Shown: piece by piece, positions 1 through 12,420 of the stretch
How the letters are laid out: every line of letters begins with the position of its first letter
Position numbering within the stretch: position 1 is the first letter of the stretch
Source: Flaccisagitta enflata
Taxonomy: Eukaryota; Chaetognatha; Sagittoidea; Aphragmophora
Assembly: GCA_965153355.1 (NCBI GenBank)
Contig: OZ231126.1
Location: forward strand, 96,596,001-96,660,000
Direction: 5' to 3'
Length of the DNA: 64,000 nt
Translations under genes and position numbers: made by a program
The notes under the pieces: model-generated
Seen by the model: the letters and a program-made list of their open reading frames with translations, nothing else
Told to the model about the DNA's origin: nothing
Databases searched by the model: none

Positions 1-1100
1 CCGTATGCTCAACTAGTCATCCAAGGATCGCACATGGTCAGCGGTACCCGATGCCCTGCTTGGGGTGATCAGGTGAAGTAGTGAAGTGAGAGCAGGGCAG
101 CGGCCCCAAAGGGCCAATGTCCTGTAGGCCACAGGGGGGAATTTCCAGACGTCCTGAGGGGTAATGAATCAGGCCCAAGAGGTAATTGAAGCGGGATTTG
201 AGGTCTGGGGGAAAGATTTAAGGCCTGAAGATTAGATTTGAGGCCTGGGGGCAGGCCTGAGGCCTGAGGGGCAGATTTGAGGCCTGGAACACAGATTTGA
301 GGTCTGGAGAGCTGATTTGAGGCCTGGAACACAGATTTGAGGCCTGGAGAGCTGATTTGAGGCCTGGAGAGCTGATTTGAGTCCTAGAGAGCTGATTTGA
401 GGCCTGGAGAGCTGATTTGAGGCCTGGAGAGCTGATTTGAGGCCTGGGGCAGATTTGAGACCTGAAACACAGATTTGAGGCCTGGAGAGCTGATTTGAGG
501 CCTGGAGAGCTGATTTGAGGCCTGGAGAGCTGATTTGAGGGCTTAGAGGGCTTAAATCAGGCCTGAGAGGATTTGAGGCCTCAACCGCCAACAGGGGGGG
601 GACGGACGGACGGACGGACGGAAGGACGGATGGACGTCTGGAAATTCCCCCCTGTGTCCTACAGGACATCGGCCCTTGAGGTTGGGATTTGGGCCTCAAG
701 GTTGGGATTTGGGCCTCAAGGCTGATATTTGGGCCTAGAGGCTGGGATTTGGGCCTACAGGCTGGGATTTGAGCCTGGAGGCTGGGATTTGAGCCTGGAG
801 GCTGGGATTTGGGCCTTGAGGCTGGGATTTGGGCCTTGAGGCTGGGATTTGGGCCTCGAGGCTGGGATTTGGGCCTCGAGGCTGGGATTTGGGCCTCGAG
901 GCTGGGATTTGGGCCTCAAAGCTAGGATTTGGGCCTCGAGGCTGGGATTTGGGCCTAGAGGCTGATTTTGGGCGTGAAGGCCAGGGGGGGTACGGAGGAG
1001 GAGGAGGAGGAGGAGGAGAAGGAGGAGAAATTTCTCCTGTGTGAAAGCATAGGTCATCAGCCCCTTCGGGCCGCTGCCCAAAGGACCAACCGACAGACCG
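1..1100. mobile_element. Family A foldback element with 20-bp repeat arrays, copy 1
   Basis: Inverted arms are visible. The left arm (about 95-155) reads through GGGCCAATGTCCTGTAG and CACAGGGGGGAATTTCC, and the right arm (about 632-680) is its reverse complement. Between them lies an array of about 20-bp units of the type GCTGATTTGAGGCCTGGAGA (about 210-550), then a (GGAC)n tract near 600-640. A second array with unit GGCTGGGATTTGGGCCTCGA fills 680-960, and a further arm-like end (CCTTCGGGCCGCTGCCC) lies near 1060-1080. The outer sequence at 15-50 (CCAAGGATCGCACATGGTCA) recurs at the family A copy near 50.15 kb and, inverted, at 51.72 kb. No transposase is seen, so it is presumably non-autonomous. 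The ORFs in this block are repeat translations. Confidence 0.7.
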
Positions 1101-1494
1101 ACATAAACTAGATTAAAAAGACAAAATGTAAATCAGGGCTTAAAAATAAAAAAAATACTAAAGAGGCCTGCATTTTTTGTTCTTTAGAAGTTTCTTTTAG
1201 GCTTCAATTTGAAAAAGATGCCTTTGTACTTGTTGAAAGGGGTAAGAATATTAAAACAGCAGCTATTGCCACACTGTTCAACTATTTTTTAAAAATTTTT
1301 GAAAGGAAAACTACCAGCTTTAAAAATATTAAAAAAGTTTATTCTTATTGTTATTAAGCTACAAATGCTATATTTCCAAGCCAATTGTTTTTATTTTGGC
1401 TCAATCAGTGGGCAGGGGCTGTATTTACGGTGGGCAGGGGCTGTTATGCTCAGAAATCGCAATTACAGTCAATTTCTCGGCATCCAAAATTTCG

Positions 1495-1578
1495 CGTGAC
1501 AGACATTCAGACATTGAGACAGACCAAGGGACACGCCCTCTTATAGAGTCGCTTAGCCAGCGACTAAAAACATAGAAA
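1495..1578 (-). repeat. Family H hairpin element remnant
   Basis: CTCTTATAGAGTCGCTTAGC followed by CAGCGACTAAAAA matches the hairpin end of family H (CTCTTATAGAGTTGCG...GCAACTAAAA elsewhere). The preceding GACAGACC-type tract and two GGGCAGGGGCTG motifs near 1410-1445 fit the rest of the element. Confidence 0.5.
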
Positions 1579-1623
1579 AAAAACTGTGACAGACGGGCAG
1601 ACAAAAGAATGAAAATAAAAATA

Positions 1624-1766
1624 CAGTTGAGCTTCGACAGAGCGCATGTTGTCAAGGGACTTGACATAATTGTGCCTTAAATGAAGCTGACTTATTGCTA
1701 ATATAGACAGGAATGCTTTAATAACGGGAGCCTTGATTGCGGGTGCGCTCTAGCGGTGCTCCACTG
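1624..1766. mobile_element. pogo/Tc1-like MITE
   Basis: A short element with inverted ends: the left end reads CAGTTGAGCTTCGACAGAGC, and the right end read on the minus strand is CAGTGGAGCACCGCTAGAGC. A TA precedes the left end. Similar ends occur at 52147-52303 and 62834-62990. CAGTnGAnC-type termini are typical of pogo/Tigger relatives; assignment to that group is inference. No ORF. Confidence 0.55.
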
Positions 1767-3660
1767 CACTTGGTTGTCCAAATTCTCGCTTGTTTAAAGA
1801 AAAATGATAGTGGTGAGATCCAGCGCGGAATACGAATGAGGCAAGCGCTGGATTTTTTTTTTTTTTCAGTGACAAGTTGTTATGGAGGACGAATACAGTA
1901 ACGGTGGATAGAAACTATGGATTTGGTTAAGTTTTTTTGGCAAAACCACATCTGTGTGTCCATATAGGCCAAGGTGCACACAAAGAGGCAATTTCTACGG
2001 TCAAATCATATTTTAAAAAAAATATTGAAAAAATTAATTTATGATTTTTTTAAAAGAAATCATATTATCACTATATATCATTGATTTATTTGCATTGAGA
2101 ATTGTTTATGTGTACAAAATCAGTTAGAAAAGTTGAGAAAAATTAAAAATACTAACCTCCATTCCTTGACTTGTTCTAGATGAAATTCTTAATCTGTCTT
2201 TGAATGCAAAAAATTGCATTTCTAAAAACATAGCCCTATTCAAAAAACATAGGGCAATGATTTAAGAAATGCAAATTTTTGCATTCAGAGACAGATTAAG
2301 AATTTCACACAAAATGACTACCCAAATTTGCTGCTCGTGTGCACCGCGACATAGATATTTTTTCGTCATGAAATGGTCTGTTGATAGTTGCGTCTTTAAC
2401 ATGGAGCGGGGTAGTTTGGGGCTGCTGGTGATTTCAGATAAATGTGTCATTTCCTATCGCGGCATGTTTCTTGTCAGTCTATCATTCCCAATACATTGAA
2501 TGAAACATTTGGCCATAGTAAAGCAGCATTGATGGAAAAAACTAATGATAAACAAGTCATCATGCCCTTGTTTTCATTTTCCAATAATTCTAGCCAAACT
2601 GTTCTGTATTTGAGCGAGCGTTGGAAAGAGGAGTCAAGAAAATGAGTTAATTACGAGAAGAAAAAAAACACGTAAATTAAGGGTTTGTATTGACGGGTAT
2701 TATTTTTCAATCAGTATTTAGTAAAAAAAAAATACAATTGACAGTTTAGAACGAAATCGTCACATTCACAACCAAAGTCAGGTTTCTCTAAGGCAATGAC
2801 ATCATATCTAATATCGCGACGATGGCTTATAAACCGAAAGAAAAGGGGGAGAAGCTATACAAAAGATAACGCCGGTTCATTGACGCAAGTTAATAAGTTA
2901 ATTCAATTTTTCATATCATAATTGAATTTCAAATTAGGGAAGCCATCCGCCGCTGATATATAGGTATTTGAAAGGTTATGATGTCAGGTCTCATATACTC
3001 TAACCTGATGTAGGGATACAGTTAACCATGAATGATGCATGAGAGCCCCGTCTCTCTTGTCGGCTCCAGTGATGGGGAACACCCACACTGCCAACTCTTT
3101 CCAATGCCTCACCTATCAAATTTGTTACAATGCAGGAGGGTTTTTTTATGGTGGTCATGCAAAAAAGTGCAAAAAGAAAAAAAAATCAACCCAACACGTG
3201 GAAAAGGTGTTTTAAAGGCAGAGAGGAAGGAGCAGAGCGCATTCTTTCAAAGCATCTTATCCCGTCGTTACTTAATAATGCGGTGTGACTTTTATAATTA
3301 TGTAAGGCATTAACCCCTCCATCTATGTAAGAGCAATGGCGTAGGTTTGTAAGTATGTATTGCGATGATCATGCGATGCTTTAGATTCTGTCTATTACTT
3401 GTAGATGGAATAAACAACTGTCTACAAGTCGCAGATGGCATGAACAGATGGCATGGCAATAACCAAATGCAATCCCCAGATGGCATTAACACATAGCATG
3501 TACAGTCACTGCTGTCTGAGGGTCAGTTTGAGTCAAGAATCACATTACCCTGGGGTTTCTTTCTTTATTTTTCTTCTTCTTTTTCTTTTTCTTTTTTTTT
3601 TTTTTTCTTTTTTTTTTTTTTGCAATTTTGAGTAGGTCATGGACTCATGGGTAAATCAAT
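1767..3660. other. AT-rich non-coding stretch
   Basis: No gene recognised. About 2178-2310 forms a long imperfect hairpin: AAATTCTTAATCTGTCTTTG at the left is matched on the other strand by the sequence near 2285-2310. A T/C-rich run occupies about 3555-3625. Open frames here are short and lack splice or codon support. Confidence 0.6.
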
Positions 3661-3664
3661 CAAC

Positions 3665-3825
3665 AAGGCCGGATACACGGCAAATACCAATTGTGGACGA
3701 GTGGGCAGGGGCGGAAATGCGCGTTTTCACACTTTCCTACTCAATCATTACGGACGGACCAACGGACTGACGGACCAACGGACGGACAAAGCCTCTTATA
3801 GAGTTGCGTGTCCGCAACTAAAAAT
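3665..3825 (-). mobile_element. Family H hairpin element, reverse orientation
   Basis: It begins AAGGCCGGATACACGGC, contains GAGTGGGCAGGGGCGGAAA and a (GGAC)-rich segment, then ends GCCTCTTATAGAGTTGCGTG followed by TCCGCAACTAAAA. The end is a palindromic hairpin (AGTTGCG..CGCAACT). Same order of parts as copies at 7.27, 10.02 and 47.6 kb. Confidence 0.65.
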
Positions 3826-6480
3826 CATCAAGTGGAATATCTTTCTCAAAACGCCTGTTAAAGAAAAACAGGCCTGTATAACTATGGAAAAAAAATAAAC
3901 CGAACAACTTTTGAGAGAGCAAAAAAGTATGAAGATGTTGACCAATTTGCATAAAATTTACAGTGAATGATAACCATGATATGGACTATGTCTGTTTAAA
4001 ATTTCATCAAAATCCGTTGAAAACTTTAGACGTTATCACGTTTTTACGGAAGTCACCTCTTTTTTGGACTGCCAGAGATGACGTTTATCCTAAATCAAAA
4101 TATTACCATTTTTAGTAAAATTGGCATTGTGCAAAAGGTTTTGGGAGTTTTGTCATGATTTTTGAACTTTAGTCTGATGGTAATATCTACTAATACTAGG
4201 CAAAATTCGCATCTACTCAGATAAAGTCTAGTGGGGTAGATATTGGTTGATTGTAAGCTTGCTCAGGATAAGAAATATTCTGCTACCTGTTAGAATATTT
4301 TTGCAATTTGGGGGACTAAAAATGCTTCAATCTTCACAAAAATTTTACTGGAGATGAATCATATGTACAAAAGTTACCAGTTTAAAAATCATGATAATTG
4401 GTAAAAAACTCTGGCCTTAGCATCGATTAAGATTTCATCTTCATTTACTTCATTCTAAAAACCACAAAAAAAGTTTTAGAAAACTTACTGTTTCTGCTAA
4501 AATAATTGGAGTTTTGTAATGAAATTTTTATCACAGCCTGCTAACACTGTGGTTTACTTCCACTTGAAATTTCATCAAAATCGGAATAGATTTAGTATGG
4601 TTTTTTTTAAGTTTGTTTATTGATTCTTAGTGAATTCTTATGTGTGTACATTGAATTTCTGATATTCTGACAAGCACTTTTAAAAAATCTATAATTCTCA
4701 AACTATTTAGAGCAGGTCATTGATTTTTTCAGTGATGCTTAAAGGATTTATGAGCAATAGAAGTAACTGTTCGGTTTTTTTTTTGCCATAGTTATAATTG
4801 AGTTTCCCCCTCCCCCCGGCGGGGGGGGGTAAAAAATCAAAGGGTTTGGAGATGGGGAAGGGAAAGGAAGGGGGAAAAAAAAGAAAAAAAGAAAATTTGG
4901 GGAAAATACAGTATGATCATTTTCAAATGAAACAAAAGATGACGACGTAAATCCTAAACCAATCGACATAATCAAATTCTGAAAAAAATGCCTGAAAGAG
5001 TAGGTTTTGGCATTTATTCATGCCAAATTTCAGCATTCGGTCTCAAGTAGTTTAGCCTCAATCGCTTTTTGAAGTCAAACTATGAATCATAAAAAAAAGG
5101 CAAACTACTTCATCTCAGTCTAAAAGCAATTGTTTTCCTGGCCCAGGATCAAAACAAACCCGGTTGCTACAGCGTGTTACCGTCATTAAGTGAATTCTTC
5201 ATTTGAATCTGAATCGCTCGTCTTCGCCTGTCTAGAGGAATTTACCGATTCAACTTTTTAAGATGGCTGGCCGGAAGGGAGTGATCGCGTTGCTATGTTT
5301 TAAAAAAATAACTATTACAATCAAATTTTACAACATTAGAAAGCCTAGTGTTTAAGCTTTCCTCTGTTCTACTTATTTTTCCAATACTCATAACATTTTG
5401 GATGTAGCGATAAAAAGAAGAAACATAGTTAATGATTTCATGAGCGCTCAAGCGTGAAATACGAGGTCTGAAAATGAACGTGATCGTGACATTTTTCTCT
5501 CAGTGGCGGAAATTGTCGTGACCTTTTTTACCCAAACTTTGAAAGCTGATATCTCCTGAACGGATAGACCGATTGACTTGATTTTTTTTATGGTAACATC
5601 ATATGACCTTGTCTACTCATGTGTGAAATTTCAGAAAATTTCAGGTGGTGCAACCACCCGAACCAGCCTACCTACCCAAAAATTTCAAATTAGCGTAGCT
5701 AAAAAAATATTCTACGAATTTTTTTGAAATTTTGCATGAACAACCATCCAATCCCTGGACAAATCCTGAGTAAGTTGTACGGCGATCACGTAATTACTTT
5801 GGCCGTAATCGCATAAAAAATAGTTGAGGACGAACTGATGTAAAAGGATAGCCACTTTCGTGGGAAAATATCAAGCTACCTATCATAATCTTTCCAGTTC
5901 CATGAAGTTTAGATAAAATAGCTTGGAGCTAGCGGTTCACTTTTGTTCTGCTCTTCTATCTTGACAAGAAAAAAGAAAAAAATTTATAAATTTGCTCAGT
6001 CGATTCCCCTTCTCGGATCAGTTCACAGTAAACGACTCTAGAAGCCTGCGCTTGTTTTACGGCAAATTCACTGTTATGCTGTTTAACAGTGTTTAACATC
6101 CAAGCAATGAGAAAGACATAGCAAAATCTATGACCATTTTGAAGCTCTGCAAAAGATCGTTCAAATGAGACCTTGCTGGATGTCCTAGCTCTATCCGTTT
6201 AGAAATGGCATAAGGATGAAGACAGGTAGTCAAGAATTTGGAAAATAGAAATTCACCACATGATTTTCATGGGTTATCTTTATTCTAACATAAAAATCAA
6301 ACGCATTGAGTCAGAAATTTGTTTTTGGTGCCATTTTAAAGAAAATTTTAAGCTCTTTAATTTGCTCACGGAAAACAAGCAGCTAAGACAATCCTGAGCT
6401 GCATCTTAGAAAAAAACGTAAAGACTTGAATTGCTCATTGGAAAAAAATCGAAATGAGCATTTTTTTCAATCAGTGAGTT
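3826..6480. other. Non-coding dispersed-repeat block
   Basis: No gene recognised. The segment near 4980-5060 (TGCCTGAAAGAGTAGG... CTCAAGTAGTTTAGC) reappears inverted at about 6875-6955, giving arms of a larger foldback structure. The part at 6080-6470 resembles, inverted, the block at about 47040-47400. A G-run and A/T-rich tracts lie near 4800-4900. Confidence 0.5.
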
Positions 6481-6690
6481 TTAGTCGCGTGCACACGACT
6501 CTACAACCCGCTTTGTCCGTCGGTCGGTCGGTCGGTTGGTCCGTCACACTTTACTTTTTTTATGATTTTATTTCTTTGACCTCACTGCTCCTGCCCAAAT
6601 GGTCTGGTGACCTCAAACATGGGCCCTGCCCACCCGCATGCGACTTTGGTAGCCGTGTATCTGGCCTTGTTTTCTTCAAACCTTTGCCAT
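6481..6690 (+). mobile_element. Family H hairpin element
   Basis: Starts TTTTAGTCGCGTGCACACGA, then CTCTACAACCCGCTTTGTCC, a (CGGT)n tract, and ends with CCTGCCCACCCGCATGCGAC and GTGTATCTGGCCTTG. Nearly the same sequence, including the TTTACTTTTTTTATGATTTT core, occurs at 17511-17730, so the two copies are close relatives. Confidence 0.7.
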
Positions 6691-7265
6691 TTCTAAACAA
6701 ATACAGCTATGATTTCCAGCAACGTCGCAATTGGAAGATTTTTTGCAGAGCTTTCAAATGGTCATGGATTTTCTATAGTTAAGCCAAAATTAGCAAAACA
6801 AAGTGTTCGCTTTTTTCTTTTCCATAGGAGCAGAAAGAAATTGATATCTTCACTTCAAATATAAATTGAAGCTAAACTACTTGAGACCTAATGCTGAAAT
6901 TTGGCAAGAATAAATGCCAAAAACTACTCTTTCAGGTGTTTTTTTTTCAGAATTTGATTATGTCGATTGGTTTAGGATTTATGTCATATATTGAAAATGA
7001 TCATACTGTTTATCTTTTGGCAGTACCAAATCATAAAACACAATTTAACACTATTCAAACCTTAAATACACTGTTTTATTGCTTTATTGGTAAGAAAATC
7101 ATAGATTTTGTAACGCGACGCGATGCATTGCGGGGAAGAAAATCAAAGGCAGGGGGGAAAAAATCAAAAGCCACTCGATTATATACACCCCTGAAAAAAA
7201 ATGAAAAATTCAAGATATTTAGCTTAATTTTGCATGAACAATTTTTGGACTGGTTTGACTCCATT

Positions 7266-7463
7266 TTTAGTTGCGGACACGCAACTCTATAAGAGGCTTT
7301 GTCCGTCCATTGGTCTGTCTGTCGGTCCGTCTGTCGGTCCGTAATGATCGAGTCAAAAAGTTGGAAAACAAGCATTTTGATACTTTTTGTACATGTTTGT
7401 GTGTGGGGGGTAGGTTGGGGTCTGGATAGGGGTTGGATGCCCCTGCCCACCCGTCCGCAACAA
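7266..7463 (+). mobile_element. Family H hairpin element (TTGCGG subtype)
   Basis: TTTTAGTTGCGGACACGCAA is followed by CTCTATAAGAGGCTTTGTCC, a CCGT/CTGT-rich tract, and ends CCTGCCCACCCGTCCGCAAC. The flanking sequence TGTGACCCCGCGTCAC is also found, inverted, beside the copy at 47583-47790, so these two share a larger ancestral unit. Confidence 0.65.
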
Positions 7464-7970
7464 TATTGTGACCCCGCGTCACATGTTGACAGTATGATAC
7501 CAATCCCGATAAAATTCCCTGTTGTTTGATAGGTCACACTATATAGTTTTCATAAGAAATAAGATTTCTATATTTTAGGTCACCGTTGTAATTTTGTAAC
7601 TGTGGCTTTGAAAATGAAAATTTCAATTCTTACAAGACCATAAAGTGCGACCTATCAAACGAAAGGTAATTTTATCAATATTAAACTCATACTGTCAAAA
7701 AACTGCAAAAAACGAGTAATGTGATTCTTGTCTCCAACTAACCCTCAAACAGCAGTGATAACCAAATGCAATCCCCAGCTGGTGCGAAATGGAAACGAGA
7801 TTAGTAAAAAAGAAGTATGACAGTATCTGATTTCAACATAGAAGGAAAAATAAACAACATTATTTCATTCAGGGAGTAGAGAATGCCAAGCGCGTATTAC
7901 CAGGCGAGCTTATGAAATAGACAAACAATATTACTTTGCTGACAGAAACAAATGATAAGCAGCCTTTCAA

Positions 7971-7973
<3 letters not shown>

Positions 7974-8010
<37 letters not shown>
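7974..8010. repeat. (GA)n microsatellite
   Basis: About 37 bp of uninterrupted GA in otherwise non-coding sequence. Confidence 0.9.
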
Positions 8011-8015
<5 letters not shown>

Positions 8016-8270
8016 GTAGAGATATTTGGAACCTTTCACTCGGTTCCAGTTCGTCCGTCTGGGGATCCCATGCATCTAATCATGGTACAGAAAAACAAAA
8101 GGGAAAAAGTAACAAAAAATGGCCGATTTACGACTTACCTTGTTTATGAGCGTCATCGTTAAAGAAATAATTTCTCCATCGACGCCATTTTGTTCGTTGA
8201 GAATGTCTATTACGCTATTCCATGGTTTACGTCCTGATGAGAAAGGGTTTCTTTATGTCAATTGCAATTT

Positions 8271-8645
8271 TTAGTCGCGTGCACGCGACTCTACACCTAT
8301 TTTTTACAGATGGTCTGTCCGTCCGTCCGTCCGAAATATTTTTGAATTTTTTATCGTTTTTAACGTTTCTCAATATGTTTTAACATTTTCTAACATTTTT
8401 TTTACATTCTTTAACATTTCTTAACATTTTTTAATATTTTTTAACATTTTTTAACATTTCTTAAAATTTAACCTTTTTTAACATTTCTAAAGTTTTTTTA
8501 ACATTTTATAACATTTTATAACATTTTTTAACACTTTTTAACATTCTTTAACATTTTTTAACTTTTTTCAACTTTTTTTAACATTCTTAACATTTCAACA
8601 TGTTTTTGCTCTTTTGTTTGTCATTTCCCGACGCACGCGACTGTT
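8271..8645 (+). mobile_element. Family H element carrying a TTTTTTAACATT array
   Basis: The left end is the family H hairpin (TTTTAGTCGCGTGCACGCGA) with CTCTACACC and a GTCCGTCCGTCC tract. The interior, about 8340-8605, is a degenerate array of an about 11-12-bp AT-rich unit (TTTTTTAACATT). The right end (about 8625-8645) has GACGCACGCGACTG and GGGCTTG, matching the element's distal hairpin region. Only the ends are shared with other copies. Confidence 0.6.
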
Positions 8646-9765
8646 GCCCTCTTGGGCTTGTTTTTTTGTGATCAAGGAAACGGAAAGTATTTTTTACAGA
8701 TGGTAATGTTCAGTCATGGATGGTAATTGGGTTTTTGTATTTGCTTTTATTTGTAACAAGGTGTTTTATTTTTTGATTGAAAATACTGCGACTCCTGGCG
8801 TGTCTCTCAGATAAAAGTAACAATCAAACAGAAAAGGGAAAAAATACTTGTAAGTCGGGGTGCAAACGAAGACAAAATCTGATTTTCAGTCTCAATAAAT
8901 TGTTATAAATAGTTATGCTAGTTATTGATAAGTTTTGAAATAAGAAACTTTATACTCCAGATTTCTTTAAGAATATAAAAAAATGATTATAAAATAAAAA
9001 GTTTCGGTCATGTTAGGTAAGTCACAGTGCAAACGAAGACGAAATTTGACCAGTCAAAGGGTGATGAAAATGAAGTTTGCATATTCATGAATTTTTTTTT
9101 ACCATTCTATAAAATAGTCTATGGGGTGTTAAAATATAAAAAATCAATGCAAAATCTTTTTTCGTTAGTGCGCTATTTCAAAAAATGTAATTTAAAAAAA
9201 TTGTAAAACTAAGGTTAACTTCAAATGCAATTTTTGGTGTTTTAAGCGCTTCCATTTTGACGAAATTTGACATGGAGGTAGTACTTGATGTGAAGTACCT
9301 CCAGTTAAATTTTCGTCCAAATTGGTCTACTTTAAAGGGGGTAACAACAGCATTTTTCATTAATATTACAAAAAAAACATGTTTTTTTCTTAATTTAGGT
9401 ACCTGAAAATTATCACACATTAATTTTTTTTTCTATACAACTTATTTAGGGTCCATTTGATGTGCATGCCAAGTGTCAGGGCTATAAATCAACTTTTAGA
9501 AAGCTTGTAGAGTGAAAAGAAGCTTAGAATTAGCAAATTTTGCAATTTTTGGTTGACAGCCCTTAAATAAATTGTTATATGACACCCAAAAATGCCTCCC
9601 AGGGTCATGAACATTTCACAGGCATCACCAACAGACCCTTTAAGGAATTTTGGCCTATGGTTGATAGATCCCTGCAATGCCATATCAAAATATACAAAAT
9701 TATGTTCCAAGAACATCAAAAAACTTTCCTCAATTGACATTGGTCATAAGAGTAGAAAAAACGAG
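8646..9765. other. AT-rich non-coding stretch
   Basis: No gene, RNA or element boundary could be recognised. The open frames at 9178-9816 on both strands mirror each other and have no supporting features. Confidence 0.5.
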
Positions 9766-9769
9766 CCCG

Positions 9770-9900
9770 AACGGGCAACTCGATGCGTTATCAGCGCGAT
9801 ATTAGAGGAAGCGTAACGGACATACCTAGGGACCGACAAACTGACAGTCCGACGGACGGACAGACAGTCCCTCTTATAGAGATGCGATGCGAGTGAAAAG
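9770..9900 (-). repeat. Diverged family H element
   Basis: GACAGTCCGACGGACGGACA is followed by CCCTCTTATAGAGATGCGAT and GCGAGTGAAAAG. This is the ATGCG-hairpin variant of family H also seen at 49045-49105 and near 19230-19270. Confidence 0.45.
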
Positions 9901-10023
9901 AGTAGAGTCATAAGTATTTGCAGAATGGAGAAACCGGACAATAAGCAAAAGTTCTTTTAATCAAACCATAACGCTAACACGGCATGGGGATATGAATTCT
10001 AAGACTTTCACCGTTTTCCTTTT

Positions 10024-10175
10024 GAGTTGCGGACACGCAAGTCTATAAGAGGCTTTGTCTGTCGGTCCGTTGGTCCATTGGTCCGTCCGTCCGTCAGCAT
10101 GAGTGGAAAAACGCGCATATCCACCCCTGCCCACCCGTCCGCAACTGGTGGCTGTGTATCAGGCCTTGCTCCTAT
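10024..10175 (+). mobile_element. Family H hairpin element (short)
   Basis: GAGTTGCGGACACGCAAGTC with TATAAGAGGCTTTGTC, then a GTCCGTCCGTCC-type tract, CCTGCCCACCCGTCCGCAAC and GTGTATCAGGCCTTG. About 150 bp, one of the smallest near-complete copies. Confidence 0.65.
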
Positions 10176-10655
10176 TTTCATTCATCTTCCGTTTTTGTTT
10201 CGCGAAAAACATTTCCAGCGTCATGCAAATTAGGATAAGAGGCAACATTTCTGTTTGTCTATTAGTATCTAGTATCTAGTATCTAGTATATAGTATCTAG
10301 AAGCTACGAAGCAGGATCTTGACTAGGATTACCTCAACTTTCATTTGATCCCCTTTCACTCAGATTCACCATACTCATCGGGCGTAAGTCAGAACAGAAG
10401 CTAGATCAAAAAACTACACTGCTATGAAAGTTGGACAACATTACTACTCAACCCTACTTTAATAAAGGATGAGAGCCTTTGGAGCTCTCAGTCCGACTGT
10501 CTCCCTCTGTCTGTCTCCTATTGTCTATCTCCATTTGTCTATCTCCGTCAGTTTGTCAGTCTGTTTTTCTGCCAGCCTGTCTCCGTCTTTTTGTCTGTCG
10601 GTATCTCTGCCAGCCAGCCAGCCTCTATCTCCTCCTAGCTCTTTTACTGTCTCCA

Positions 10656-10831
<176 letters not shown>

Positions 10832-10987
10832 AGTTAGAACAATCGTTCGTTCTTTCGTTCGATTATTCACTCATCCATTCATGCATTCTCACATGTAAAC
10901 TAGAGTTGTTCACGTTGTCATCCAGTCAGGGACAAACATTTCGTGTCAAATGCCTTTTGGACAATGACTGAAACATTGAAGTGGAAC

Positions 10988-11460
<473 letters not shown>

Positions 11461-11529
11461 TTCTTACCCACGTCTTCTCATCGTTCTTTTCCGAATAGTC
11501 AGGGAGCTTAATGGCAGATTGGTTTGAAA

Positions 11530-12420
11530 ATTTTAATAATGATGATTTCATTGTTATGATTGATGAAAATGCTAATTTTGGCCATTTTAGCATTTCATTT
11601 TTAGCCTGTTGTTGGTATATCATAGACCCGGTATCAATGTCCAAAGTTTATTTGCCTAGTTCTGACTGGATATAGTGAGATTTACAAAGGAATTCTACGC
11701 ATGAGTTTTATTTTTGACTATTTTAGGATATTTTAGCCTGTTTTTAGCCTATTATAGCCCCGCAAACAGTTTCCAAAGATCTCATTAAGTATATTTGACC
11801 CAGTTCTGACTGGAATGAGTGAGATTTATAAAAAAATTCCACAAAACTATAATTTTTTTAGATAAAAATGTTAATTTTGGTCATTTTAAGCCGTCCTGGT
11901 ATCAGTTTTCAAAGCTCTCAATGAGTATATCTGACCTAGTTATGACTGGATAGAGTGAGATTGGCAAAAAAATTATCGATAACATTGATGTTTTTGTAGA
12001 AAATGCCAATTTTGCCTATCTTAGGCTATTTTTGGCCTGTTTTTGGCCTGGTAAGACTCCCATATCAATGTCTAAAGCTCTTATTGAGCATATTTAACCT
12101 GGTCTTGACAGGATTGAGTGAGATTTGTGAAAAAAAATTTGAATACCAATGATCTATTCAAAGAAAATGCCAATTTTGGCTATTTGAAGTCATTTTTAGC
12201 CTGGTTTTGGCCTGTTATGATCCCATAGCAGTGTCTAAAGCTCTCAATAAGTGTATTTGTCCTAGTTCTGACCTAATTGAGAGAGATTAACAAAAAATTT
12301 TTAAATAGAACTAATGTTTTTTAAGAAAAAATGCTGTTTTCGGCTGTTTTGGGTCATTTTTGGCCTGTTATTGGCAATACACAGTCCCTTTATGGCTGCA
12401 AAGTTCTTGTAAACTGTATA
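11530..12420. repeat. Tandem repeat, unit about 150 bp, about six diverged copies
   Basis: Recurring landmarks are GCCAATTTTGG or a variant, TTTTTAGCCTG, AGCTCTCAATAAGTATAT or a variant, CTAGTTCTGACTGGAT and GTGAGATT. They recur at about 11585, 11735, 11890, 12030, 12190 and 12330. Units are 75-85% alike by eye. No coding frame runs through. Confidence 0.65.
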
